In this document: in pieces, positions 1 through 10,855 of the stretch
Position numbering within the stretch: the stretch's first letter is position 1
Layout of the letters: each line of letters starts with the position of its first letter
Assembly: GCA_027563935.2 (NCBI GenBank)
Contig: CM050447.1
Span: 85,483,461 to 85,547,460 of the forward strand
Source of the DNA: Costus lasius
Taxonomy: Eukaryota; Streptophyta; Magnoliopsida; Zingiberales; Costaceae
Direction: 5' to 3'
DNA: 64,000 nt
Notes under the pieces: generated by a model
What the model was told of the DNA's origin: nothing
The model's input: the letters and a program-made list of their open reading frames with translations, nothing else
Database searches by the model: none
Program-made: the position numbers and the translations under genes

Positions 1-882
1 TCACAGCCGTGCCGTATTTTCTAAAAACTCTTCCTTTTGTTGATTTTCGATTTTCTGAAATTATGGAATATTGTATTTCCTTCACCATGCTAGCTTAAAT
101 TACTCTTGGGACATGGGGGAGTAGTTCACTTGATTTTTAATGATTAGATAACTTCTTTCTCACTATTTCGTTGCATTTAATCTTAGCATGATGATTTTGC
201 TCTTGTGATAATTGTGCTTAGACTCTCTATAGATCCATGTTACTAATTATGTTCTTAGAATTTTCGCTATTGACTGAAAGGTAATTGCTTGAGAATTTGA
301 AATCCTAGAATTGCATGTTAGGATCCCTTCCTTAGGTTAGATCTAATTTGATCCGTTCTAGTAGATTAATTGCCATGATTATAACATGTATCTATAGATC
401 GAGTCTAATTGTCAAACGTGGAGATCTTGTGCGAAAGCAAGGATCAGAACGTTGGAGATCCAAGAGTAAAACTAGTGTCGAGACTCGGATGCACGAAAGT
501 GATCCTTGAGTTCATTGTTTGATAATTTACTTATCTTCAGTGTTGGGACAAATCTTGCGCGAAAGCGAAGACAAATCCCTGTACGGTTGTTTGCACGAAA
601 GTGAAACAATCCTTTTATTAAGTGAATTACATCTTCATCATGATAAAATTGAATTGACGAAATCCTTATTCATATCTAGTCATAAAAGTTAAAATGAACG
701 AAACCCTAGTCCCAGCTTTTCTCTCCGATAATTCCGTTTTAGTTTCCGATTGCTATTTTCACTACTTCGATTTGCCTAGATAGAAAGAAATCAGCTATTT
801 GGTATTCAACAACATAGGTCTCTGTGGGTTCGATATCTTAATTATTACTTCGCGTATCCGTGCACTTGCGGAGAAAACAACA
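1..882 (+). repeat. Athila-like LTR, 3' portion (LTR-0)
   Basis: This is the right-hand part of a long terminal repeat whose start lies left of the window. It aligns by eye with the LTRs at 10856, 29717 and 43492 through shared landmarks: the CATGCTAGCTTAA and GGGACATGGG blocks, the repeated GCACGAAAGTGA motifs at 423-609, and the terminal GTGCACTTGCGG block followed by an ACAACA end at 882. It is more diverged from the other copies than LTR-a and LTR-d are from each other, so it is older or a different subfamily. The plus orientation follows from the order of these blocks. Confidence 0.8.
423..609 (+). other. Cluster of four bulged-G/GNRA hairpins in LTR-0
   Basis: Four hairpins share one plan: outer stem, single unpaired G, 3-bp inner stem, GAAA loop. 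They lie at 423-445 (6 bp, G429, TGC/GCA), 487-505 (GGAT/ATCC, G491, CAC/GTG), 553-571 (TCTT/AAGA, G557, CGC/GCG) and 587-609 (TTGTTT/AAACAA, G593, CAC/GTG). The inner and outer stem sequences differ between hairpins, but the pairing is kept. The positions suggest the transcribed R-U5 part of the LTR. A role in RNA packaging or dimerisation is inference. Confidence 0.7.
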
Positions 883-992
883 AGTGTGGTGACCGAACAA
901 ATTTTTAGAGCCGTATCAGGGGGTGACAAGTTGCTGTGCGCCATTACCTAGGTTTTGGCTGCGACTTTAAGAATAAGTTTAGTTTACCTACT
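883..992 (+). other. Decayed leader of the LTR-0 element
   Basis: This sequence follows LTR-0, where the other copies have a tRNA-Asp primer-binding site. No clean site is present. The nearest resemblance is GCGCCATTACCTAGG near 938, which may be a damaged TGGCGCCATTGCCGGGG. The leader is cut off by the next LTR. Confidence 0.4.
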
Positions 993-2179
993 TGTTGGGA
1001 TACAACAGGCGCCCAACCGAAAGGCCGTGGTATCCAGGCGGCATTGTTCGCAACCTGTCTTTGACTCTTCCACTTTTACACCCAGATTCAAAGACTAACA
1101 TAAAAGAATCTATTATTACTTTCGACTCTAGGAACAACAATATAAGTCTAATTGCTACAAGAATTCTCTTTACAAAACTTTACATCAAAGTACACTTTTA
1201 CAACACTTAGATCTCAGCTAATAACTTTTAATACACGAATCACTTCATGAATAATTCCTCAAGTAAAACTTTACATCCATGCCTTGATTTCCTTAGTCCA
1301 GACCAGTACCTGCAATATCAACCAGACTCAGCAAAACATTACTGAGTAAGCCTCTCCCCAGAAGAAAGGGTAGTCCCTTAGATTTAAAGGAGGGAAACTA
1401 GCAAGAAGCATGAACAATAAAACTGTAACAACTGAATGTTGAAAACTGTAAACTGAAAGCTGGGAACTGAAAGTAAGTACTGGGAATTGAAAACTATAAT
1501 TCAATTAGATAAACTGATGCAACTGGGTTATCTGTGTCAAATATGAAAACTAATACCATTCATAAATCAACTATGAGCAATACCTACTGGCTTGTGGGGT
1601 CGTCACCCCGAATACGCATGATAAGGTGTATCACCCCTTACATGGTGAACACACGCGCTACCATGCGTCACGAATCCCGGTGCATGCTAACTTGGGATCC
1701 CGATCTATCCACAGAGTGGATACTACTGGTATGTGCTCAATATAACATGTAACTGTCCACACACGTTGTCACATCCTGTTATCTTAACCCCAAACAAGCA
1801 ACACAAGTCATGAAAGATACAGGATGTTATCATACAAGATCGATGCACATGCTAGGTAAAACCAAGTTCAGGAAATCACGATCTGAAAATTTTCAAAATT
1901 CATACATACAATCTCCAAGAAACACAAATTTCATAAATGTACCTGCCACCACGCAATCCTTGCACTAGACATATGCAAGGCAACAGTTATATCAAATCCG
2001 ATGGCATAAATACAATTCGATTCGAAATTCAAAGCAACGCCACAAAAATCGATTTTATAAACTCATACCAAACACCGAAACCAGGCCAAAGCCTGCGGTG
2101 ACACAAAAATCAAACTCTTAAAACTGCCACAACCGGCAACATAATATCACATAGTTTAGCCACACTAGCAACACAAGTT

Positions 2180-3300
2180 CTCATAATTCACATAGTTCAC
2201 ATAGTTCATATAGTTCATATAATTCATATGGTTCGGCCACCACCGGCCCCAGATAATTAAGCACAAAAATTCTTAAACAGCAACTAGCATAATATCCACG
2301 CCAATGCTAACTCAAGAATTGCGCCCCTGCTCTATGCCTGAAAATAGTGAGGGGTGAGCTACACAGCCCAGTGAGTGGATAGTCTAAATCGACCATCCAT
2401 AACATACACTCAAAAATATATGCAAGTTATTTTAAAAACATGTAACAGCACAACATATATCAATAATTAAAGCACTGAACTCATATAAAACAGTCAGATG
2501 TACACTGCTAAGACATCACACCAGTGTCACCATAGAGTAACCAAGGTTCTAGAGCTATACTCTAAACCAACTAAACATACTAACCACTTAATTAACCTAG
2601 TTGTCCAGCATATTCAGTAGTGACCATTATGGTCTAACCCGGCTTTGGCCTAAGCACTGGGAGACTGCAAATCACATGCAACATATAGATGGACGGTGTG
2701 TAGATTCAAGAGGTGGCCCCCGCCAGGTCACGACGTGGCACTTTGCTCTACGATCACCCCATAACACAAAAATCTAAGCGTCTAAGAGTGATGACATCAA
2801 GAGGTGGCCCTTGTCTGACCAAGACATGGCACTTTGCGTCTTATATCACCCGTTCTCCCAAAGGGTTCCTACTGGACAACACAGACACATCTTATATCTT
2901 ATTTCACAACGGTGGACTCCTAAGTGTCAACTAGACTCTAGGATAGTCATCACAATAATCACAACAGGCAGGCTGAACAACAACCCCCTCACATATCACA
3001 TTAATCACATTAGGCAGGTTGAACAACAACCCCCTCACATATCACAATACAGGGCTGAAATTCAAACCCTTAACATATCACATATAGACTATCCCCTTGA
3101 GTACACAGTTACACTTAGCCTTAGTCCTAACCATTCCATGATCACAACACATAATATTCATAATTCACATAACCACATAATATTAAAAATCACATAATCA
3201 CATGATATTCATAAATCACATAATATTCAAAAATCACATAATAATCAAAAATCACAGAATATTCAAAAATCACATACTATTCAAAAATCACAGAGAAGTG
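2180..3300. repeat. Short tandem repeats within the solo LTR
   Basis: Three blocks are visible. About 2180-2235 repeats an 11-bp TTCACATAGTT-type unit. About 2945-3050 holds two copies of a roughly 50-bp unit containing GAACAACAACCCCCTCACAT. About 3150-3300 repeats a 17-20-bp unit of the type AAATCACATAATATTCA. They explain the low-complexity look of this LTR. Confidence 0.75.
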
Positions 3301-3554
3301 TAGTCCTTAGGTTTCATGCTGATCAGTTCAGTCTAACCTTGCTATGTTATCACCCAAATTTCTCAAACAAAATACATGACCATAAAATTATTAGCATTAC
3401 TGGCAATTATCAGGGCATTCAAAAATTTAACATAGGATTAAAATACAACCATATATATAAATTTAAACCCTAGTTAACCATTTAAGAATACATTTTATAG
3501 GATTAAAATTACAACACATATAGCCCACGATTTCAAACATAATATCTACTTAAA

Positions 3555-4600
3555 ATATTAACCTTAGTTAACAAGATTTTCATGCTACCAAAAATCAATG
3601 ATTTAATGTTACCAAAATTCCCTATAAAATACCTAGTTAACAAGAATTTCATACTCAAAAATCAATGATTTAATGCTACCAAAATTCCCTATAAAATACC
3701 TTAAATTTCATGCTACAAGTTTCGGTTTTCATGAGATATACACCTATAAAAAAATTTCGGTTTTCATGAAGATACATCTTAATTCGGTTTTTAGCATGAC
3801 AAAGTTTCCAACTTAAATTAAACCTTAGTTAACAAGAATCTCATGAAGAAATATCCTAAATTCGGTTTCCATGATAAATATACCTTTGCAACTTTCGGTT
3901 TATAACAAGGAGAAGTCTTGAGTTTTCGGTTTTTAACATGGTAAAATTTCTAATCAATCTAATGCATCAATTAACACAACCAAATTGCTAGAAATCGATT
4001 AAGACACCCCACTCACCTCTTAACCGTGAACACTAAGGTGAACAATCTTCCACAACAAATCGTCTAAGGGCTTGAAATGCTTCTAGATAGACTCCAACAA
4101 GCACCCAAGAAAGCCGGCCAAGGAAGAAAGGAAGAGGAAGAAGAATTTTCGTCCAAGCTTTCAAGGAAATCGCCAAAGCCTTCAAGGAAGTCGCCAACTT
4201 CTTTGCCCTAGCCGCCCCAAGGTTTCCTCAAGCCAAAATCGCCAATTTTCCTTCCCTAACCGAATTACCAATTTGAATTTTCGGTTTTTAATTCTTTAAC
4301 CCGTTAACCAATTAATTTAAATAGGGTTTAACCCATTTAACTAACTAATTCGAATCTTAAATCTAATATCCATCTAATTTAAGTGTAACCCAATAACCCA
4401 TAGTTTAAGTGAAAATCCAATAAGGGTTAAACTAACATCCAATAAGCTAGTTAACTAATTAAATTTAACATCCATTAAGCTAATTAACGTCCAACAAAAT
4501 TAACAACCAATAATCTCTAGTTAATTAACTATAAATTAATAACCAAAAATCTCTAGTTAATTAACTATAAATTAACAACCAATACATAGAAAAATATCAC
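3555..4600. repeat. Tandem duplications in the 3' half of the solo LTR
   Basis: About 3570-3710 carries two near copies of a roughly 80-bp unit (TTAACAAGA, TTTCAT, AATCAATGATTTAATG, CCCTATAAAATACC). About 4500-4585 carries two copies of a roughly 40-bp unit around CTCTAGTTAATTAACTATAA. I see no coding sequence in this stretch. Confidence 0.65.
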
Positions 4601-6030
4601 AGTCAATATTTTTATTTAAATCATGAACAAAATATCACAGCCAATGAGTTTATTTAAATCAAAATAATGCTTACCAGAATTTAAGATCCTCGGATCTTAC
4701 ACACGTGGATACTAGAAAACTGGTTATGCTGTCCACAACGTGGATACTGATATACAAAGACTGAAACAATATAACTAGCAAATCTTCGATATGCACAAGA
4801 TACTATACTACTTGAGTCAACGGAAATAAAGATAACATACCTTTATCTACAAAAATCTGGTTTGAGGTCTTACCTTTGAAAACCCAAGAAAACTAGTTAT
4901 CAAATGAAGCAAGCCAAACACTGGATCAACCGCTTTGAAACATAGATTTATACATGAACATCATCAAATAAGATTCAAACGTGAAAACAAAGACCACCAA
5001 CAGAAGCGAAACATCTCAAAACCGAAGGAACCAACTTTGGATCCAATGAACCGGACCCAAAAGCCACTGAACCGGACTGAATTGCAGTGAACCAGTCAAA
5101 TTTACCCTGAACCAAGCCAAACCAAAACTTGAAACCAAAATTACACTAAATATACGAGGCATCTAGGGACACACAGGATACCATTAGATGGGAATTTCAA
5201 TAAGCTTTCCAACGGATGCCTGAACCGGTCAGGATTCAACCGGATTAGGGTCGAACCGGCCAGAAAACCAATGCTAGGCCGAATTGAAATTGAACCGCTC
5301 AATTTGTTGAATCGGTCCAAATCAATTCCAAACTCAGCGAGCTGATTTTATTTCAAATAAACCAAACTCAAAACCCAAAATCAGATCGGTCCGGCCGCTC
5401 GCCCGCGCCGCCCCATCGCCGCCGTGCAAGGCGGCCGGACAAACATCTGCCGCTTGCGCCGACGAGCTCCTGAGGGCGCGTCGAGCGTCCATTCACCGTC
5501 AGATTTCACCTGGGAGCTTCCGATGTCACTGGAAAGCTCTACAGCTACCTATGGCAAGCTTTTGATGCACGGTCGAAGCCCTCGCAATAGCCGCCAGTAT
5601 CAATGGTGGCGTCGCCGCAGTCGACACACCGAAACCTATCTAAACCGAAACAGAACTTCACTGAAACTTCCAAAAATCATTCTTACGTTGCTACGAAACC
5701 ATATCGTAGGTCTGGAACAGAAAACACATATCAGAGAAGGCACTGGAACTCTAAAACTCGAGGCGGCGCCGCTCGAACTCCGGCGACTGGTTCAAGCTTG
5801 ATCTCTCGCTTATGACGACGTGCCGCGTCTCGAAGGAATGCTAGGGTTCGATTCGCAAACAATCGAATGGGAACCCTCTAAAATAGACGTGAGACGCGTC
5901 CCAAAATAGCAAAGGCCGCTGATGACTCGGTCGCCACAAACAGGGGGGAAGACGACGAGTCGACTCGGTCGCGAAATGAAATCAAAACCAAATCAAGTAA
6001 AGTCGGTGCGGTTTTATACCAAAATCACAA

Positions 6031-6101
6031 ATTAGCTCAGCGGGTGGGTTGAGCTCGTGACTCGGGCGCTACGCGGGTTTGAACCCCCGCGAGCGCAAAT
6101 T
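6031..6101 (+). other. tRNA-like module inside an LTR
   Basis: TAGCTCAGCGGG at 6034 matches a Pol III A box, and GGTTTGAACCCC at 6076 resembles a B box. The D-arm (AGCTC/GAGCT) and T-arm (CGCGGG/CCCGCG) can pair. No proper anticodon arm or 3' acceptor was identified, so I do not call a tRNA gene. It lies antisense to the host LTR, about 130 bp from its edge. Confidence 0.55.
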
Positions 6102-6230
6102 AATTTTTATACAAAGAAATATATTTTTAAACCTTTTAAAAATTCAGGAAAAATTCCAGAAAAATCCATAAAAATCCAAAATACAGTTTCTGATTTTCGA
6201 AAATTATTTTTCAAAACTTGGGGTATTACA

Positions 6231-7650
6231 TCCATAGAAGATCAGGAATATACTCCTTCGCCACCGTCACACCCTCCTCAGCAGCGCCATCATAGTCATC
6301 AACCAACGCCTCCTTCTCCATGCAAGCAAGCATCATCTTCCCATTCACCGCAAGCCTGTGCTCCAATTCTGAACGAGTTCGGCATCATCTTCCGCAATGC
6401 AGAGAAAGAAGACAGATACAACCTGCTCCTCCAACGCAAGGTGATCAACACTTGTTACCTCGACCGAGGGACATTGAACATGCTTGGACTACTTGATGAT
6501 GTGGAGTTCATGTACTCCAATATCGACTCGGACCAATTCATGCACATGGCTCACCCAACATGCATAGGGATCATGCTTGAATTCTTCAATTCTATCGATG
6601 TACGGGCCAACACCATCCTCTACTAGGATCCTAGATGTCTCATGTTTCGGTTGGGTAACGTCGAGCATTGCCTATCTCTATCACAGCTGCACGGCATATA
6701 TGGCTTTCCCAAAACCTTGTACCCGCAAGGTACCGACAGACTACTCTGAACAAGGTTTTTGGGGAGCAATCTCAAATGAGCATATCTATTTTACATGTAT
6801 TGCTACGGCGTCTAGCATTTGCAATCCAGCCATTTGATACGTTCATCGGGTTCTAGCCTATACTATTTTCGACCGGAGGGAAGTGACGATATGATCCGTC
6901 AATCTGAACTTTTTTGCTTATGGTGCATACTACATTCTTTTAGGGTCTATTCGGGTTACTATTTGGTGAAGCAATTTAGCCACGTTGCACATTCACGCAA
7001 GGGAGCTATCATCATGGGTGGTCTAGTCACCCAATTGGCTGTTTCCCTAGGGTTTATCCCCTATGATACCTTGGAAGCAAGTGGCAACAACTGATTCAAA
7101 ATTGAGTCATGTGTTTCCATGAAGCTTATCATTCGCCGGGTGACTCCTACTACCTTACATTAAAAGGAAGCCAGTTCTCCCTTTCGCTGCCGAACGCTGA
7201 GCGCACCACCGTGGACAAGAGAGCAAACTAGCACATATAGCCCGTCGCCGACCCTCAGCCCGACCCAGTTGACACTGCACCTCCAACCCCCGATGCCTTT
7301 CTTTTCGGCGGCTCCTCATCTACCGGGTCTATGATGGCCCTCTTACAGGAGATGCATGAGGAGCAGCTTCGCTAGGGAGGGGCGCTATTTTGCTAGGGGG
7401 ATGCACTAGATTAGATGGACACCACTCTCAGCTATCTCTGCCAGGAGCAGACCTCAAATTGGCAGACTATGGAAGCGGGGATGTAGCGACAACACAAGAT
7501 GATGAGTTCAGTTTGGGAGAAGCTTTCTTCCATGGACGAGCGGTTGTCCTTTCTGTCCGAAGAAAACATGGCGTGTGTAGCCATCTCTTTCGATGAGGAG
7601 GATGAGTCGGATTTCTCATTTCGCGGTAAGGGCAAGAGATTCAAGGCTTA
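6231..7650 (+). pseudogene. Decayed ATHILA ORF-1-type protein gene (PF03078-like)
   Basis: A reading frame with a proline-rich start runs to a stop at 6624-6626. The same protein then continues across frames. One frame gives FRLGNVEHCLSLSQLHGIYGFP. A second gives FWGAISNEHIY near 6750 and VHRVLAYTIF near 6840. A third gives IRQSELFCLWCILH and KGAIIMGGLVTQLAVSLGF up to 7094. These are landmarks of the ATHILA ORF-1 family, whose biochemical role is not established. A coiled-coil-like tail (ALLQEMHEEQL, EKLSSMDERLSFLSEE) can be followed to about 7650 through further stops. At least two frameshifts and several stops make it non-functional. It belongs to the outer Athila element that resumes at 45571. 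Confidence 0.75.
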
Positions 7651-8594
7651 AAGCTCTCGACCGCTAAGGAAGAAGTCGACCTCCCCGGCCATGGCCTCCC
7701 ACCTACTCCTCTCACGTACATGGTTTCACATAGGGGACTATGTGATATTTAGAGTGGGTGAGTTGTCTTCTTTCTAGTTCTTTATCTTCTGCTGCCGACT
7801 TACTATTTCTGCTGGGTGATGTATTTGATACTTAACTTTGACTGGTTGGTTGTTTATTTGACATTGTTCTTATATGCCACTTTTCGAGGGCCTGGTCCCA
7901 TCTTCAGGCCCCTTGACTGTGATGTATAACATTCGGATTTACTTCCATGCACTATCCTAGTATTTTGTGATGTTTCCTATTGTCATTGTGTTACTATGTG
8001 AATGAGTTGAATGAATTATGCATGCTATCATCTTGATATATTCACACTTTGATGTTGTGGTTCAAGGTTTAGTCATATGTCTACCATGCTTTAGTGAAAT
8101 AGTCTTGATCCTATGATAGCCGGTTCTAATCATTGAGTTTGAATCCATGTTTGGTTTGGAATAATAATAATTGTTGAATGCAACATCTAATTAGAAATCC
8201 TCTATGATCATATCCATGTGCTCTATGATTTTGATATCTTTTGATTTGGATTACTTTAGACTGATCATTAGTGGGTCAAATATTTCTGAGAATGTTCAAT
8301 TAACTTATGCTGGTAGTTTACATGTGATTTCATATTAAGATACGCATCTACTTATTCGTTCCTTGAGTCCTTTCTCTTGTTGGGAGAAAATTACATTTGT
8401 GATGTGATGAAAAGCCTTATCAACACTATATATTGTTACTTGAAAAAAATAAAAATAATAAAAAATAAAAAAAAACTCTTCGATTCCTCTACATGGCACT
8501 ACAAAAAATTGGCAGTGGTATCTAAGAACATGAGTTGAAATCTAAGAGAGACTCCTCTGCTTGGCACTACGAAAAATTAGTAGTGGTACCTAAG
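7651..8594 (+). other. 3' UTR of the outer Athila element
   Basis: AT-rich non-coding DNA. Its end (8477-8594) carries two copies of the TTGGCACTAC...GTGGTACCTAAG unit also found in the 3' UTRs at 27340-27480 and 33830-33975. The unit folds into a short hairpin (stem 8565-8570 with 8580-8585). The last five bases, CTAAG, are the target-site duplication of the next insertion. Confidence 0.7.
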
Positions 8595-10855
8595 TGTTGG
8601 GAATCCCCGGGCCAATTTTAAATTTTTTAATAATAGCGGAAGCGATAGCCCGAAACAGGATAACCCTAAGAGCCAGGATCCCTTACGAGTGATCCACCGG
8701 ATGTGTCAGAGTAATATACCTTTATTCGCATAATCTAAAGGGTAGATGATGATGAAGAAGAGACACACAAGTCGTTCGTCCTCTACAATCTAGGGGTGTT
8801 CACGGTTCGGTTAACCGAACCTTGACCCTAAATCTTGTCCTGAACCGATTAGAACGGTTCGGCTATATTACAAACTATTCCCAAACCAAAAAACCGGTTA
8901 ACTGATTAATCAGTTAACCGGTTTTTTGGTTCGGTTAACCACCGATTTTTGGTTAACCGTTTAAGAAAAATCTTTCTCCAATAATATTAAATATAAAATA
9001 TATAAAATATTAAATATGTAAAATACAACCTGTATATAATATTAAATATTATTATTTGATAATTAAATATATAAAACAATTAATTTTTAAATTATAGTCA
9101 AAAGGTTTCAAACTTATGACCAACTATCTTATAAAGTAATGCCTAACCATTATACTAGATGAACAATCAATTTACAAACTTAGGTTATATATATACATAT
9201 ATTCGGTCGGTTCGGTTAACCGGTGAAAAATTTTTCCTCGAACCGTAATCGAACCGAACCATAAATTTATAAGCTAAAAACCGACCGTGAACCAAACCGA
9301 TTAATTCGGTTAACCGTCCGAGTGGTTCGGTTCGGTCGGTTAACCACGGTCTATTGGTTTTCTAGTTTTTTTGAATAGCCCTACTACAATCGTGCATACA
9401 CGGACTCCTCAAAATCCTCTTCACTCCGCGCCTAGTGCTACCCTTCGGGAGGACGATCCTGTTGCCTATGTCACTGCCCTCTTTGCTTGCACCATCTCCA
9501 AGATGTGCCAAAGAGGTGATCAAGGGAGAAGATTGACCACAAGGAGAGGGAAGCTCTATAACTTGTGTCAATCTCTAGTCTAGCCACTTTTCCTCATGGC
9601 ATGCACCTCCATGATGATCCATGAGGAATATCTCCATCTTAATTACCATCTCATCCTTAGTTGGTACCAATCTTCCCGGAAGATATGTCAAGGTGATGAG
9701 ATGAGATGCCATATGGTCTTCTTCTCCTTCCTTTGCCATATGCACCAACTTCATAGAAGTTGCACCCATGGTATGAAATCATCCTTCCTCATGGATCAAT
9801 CCCTCCAAAGGATACATCATCGAATAAGGTGGAAGGCTCCAAGCCTTCTCTTGCGCCTATGGAAGAAGAAGGTGTTGCCACCATGGAGGTGGCGCCACTT
9901 TTCTCTTGGAGGCGCTATGGAGAATAAGATACCATCTCCTCTTGCACCAATTCCATAAAAGACCAGATCATCAAGAAAGGAGGAAGGCTCCAAGCTTTTT
10001 TCTTGCATCCATGGTGGAAGAACTCGGCGCATCCACCTTGGGGCGCAAGTTCTTGTGTGGTGGCGCCATGGGGAAGAAGGAGAGGTGTCTTGGCGGCTAG
10101 GTTAGAGAGTTGAATGATGATTTAGGCTAGGGCTGTATTTAATTACGAAAATTCATAATTAATAAGCACCTAGATCCATTATTGCTTAATGGATGCAGAT
10201 CCGCAACTTAAGTGATGAAAATATTTAATATAAATATTCACTTAAGTTGCACGTGGCCCCGCTACTTAAGTTGCGCATTAACTAAATATAAATATTCATT
10301 TTAATACTTATGTTGTGGGCCCCCATGTTACATTTGAATTAATCATAAAAAGCCTCCGAATAAAACTAGAGCTTAAACCCAATATTTGACCACTCAATTG
10401 AACCTAGTCCATCGAGGTCAAACATGATCACTCGAATGTCAACTGGGGTCAACTGAAGTCAAAATACAACATCATCCCAAATGATCATCTCCAACTCATC
10501 AAATGCATCTACGATGCATCGGACTCCCAAACTGACTCGAATCAACTAAATGACTTGATTATAGGCAACTCGATTAATACGAGATCTCGAGTGTTTAGGT
10601 GTGCGACCTTGTAGATTCCTCAGACGTTGGTAGTGATAACCTCACGTCATCACAAGTAATGAGTGGCACCTAGTAGTACATCATTGCTACCCAAGTCCTC
10701 GGAATGGTGTCGTCATCGACATCTCCTAAAACTGCCACAAGATATATGTACACTCTAGTCCTTTTGCTAGGTTGATCGTCCAAGTCGGACAAGTGTGTCA
10801 CACTTGTTAATTCCAACATTAATGGTCATGAATCTATTCAGGCTAAACCAAGGTG
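8595..10855 (-). mobile_element. Copia-type LTR, left part, of a split solo LTR
   Basis: It starts TGTTGGGAATCCCC and shares the order of landmarks of the copia LTRs at 34399 and 58441: ATTTTTTAATAATAGCGGAAG near the start, GTGCGACCTTG, GTAGTGATAACCTCACGTCATCAC, and CTTGTTAATTCCAACATTAATGGTCATGAATC near 10803. The last block lies inside the other LTRs, so the CCAACA at 10818 is not the true end. The missing end is at 45456-45570. About 500 bp of LTR between the two parts has been lost. The TSD is CTAAG at 8590-8594 and 45571-45575. A MITE adds 593 bp. Confidence 0.75.
8791..9383. mobile_element. hAT-like MITE with 8-bp TSD
   Basis: The ends TAGGGGTGTTCA and TGAATAGCCCTA are inverted repeats (10 of 12 match). 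They are flanked by perfect 8-bp duplications CTACAATC at 8783-8790 and 9384-9391. An 8-bp TSD and this terminus fit hAT superfamily MITEs. The interior has no ORF but many GGTTAACCG/CGGTTCGGTTAACC motifs, including a strong palindrome around 8895-8945, so the element can fold extensively. Confidence 0.85.

Larger units (their letters stand above)
1767..4701 (-). mobile_element. Solo gypsy LTR with intact 5-bp TSD
   Basis: The LTR starts TGTCACATCC and ends GGATCTTACA. It is flanked by CACGT at 1762-1766 and 4702-4706, a perfect 5-bp target-site duplication. No internal region remains, so this is an LTR-LTR recombination product. It is related to the Tekay LTRs at 13471 and 20961. The termini match, as do the GAGCTACAC-CAGTGAGT-GATAGTCT block near 2357 and the CAAGAGGTGGCCC repeats at 2708 and 2799. 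It lacks the tRNA-like module of those LTRs. Orientation is by alignment to them. Confidence 0.88.
993..6230 (-). mobile_element. Probable outer gypsy-type LTR, interrupted by a solo LTR
   Basis: The pieces 993-1766 and 4702-6230 become contiguous when the solo LTR at 1767-4701 and one TSD copy are removed. The right edge (GGGGTATTACA at 6220-6230) is a typical gypsy LTR terminus, and the decayed Athila gene starts straight after it. A tRNA-like module sits about 130 bp inside this edge, as in the Tekay LTRs at 15945 and 23436. That gives family and orientation. The left edge is uncertain: TGTTGGGATAC at 993 is the best candidate, but the flanks (CTACT and TCCAT) do not match as a TSD. It could instead be a truncated LTR or part of a larger element. 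Confidence 0.45.

Noticed and set aside
3140..3300. CRISPR-like array of regular short repeats
   Set aside because: The units are contiguous degenerate tandem repeats without unique spacers, in a plant LTR.
5424..5815. 125- and 70-codon ORFs in a GC-richer part of the outer LTR
   Set aside because: No domain; two overlapping frames of similar length suggest composition only.
6031..6101. A genuine tRNA gene
   Set aside because: A and B boxes are present but no convincing anticodon arm or acceptor stem was found; it sits in an LTR.
9362..10100. Several overlapping ORFs on both strands
   Set aside because: They lie within the copia-type LTR, share no domain and overlap each other in different frames.
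10801..10823. CCAACA at 10813-10818 as the end of a solo copia LTR starting at 8595
   Set aside because: Flanks CTAAG and TTAAT do not match, and the text around it aligns with an internal part of the copia LTRs. The true end is at 45570.
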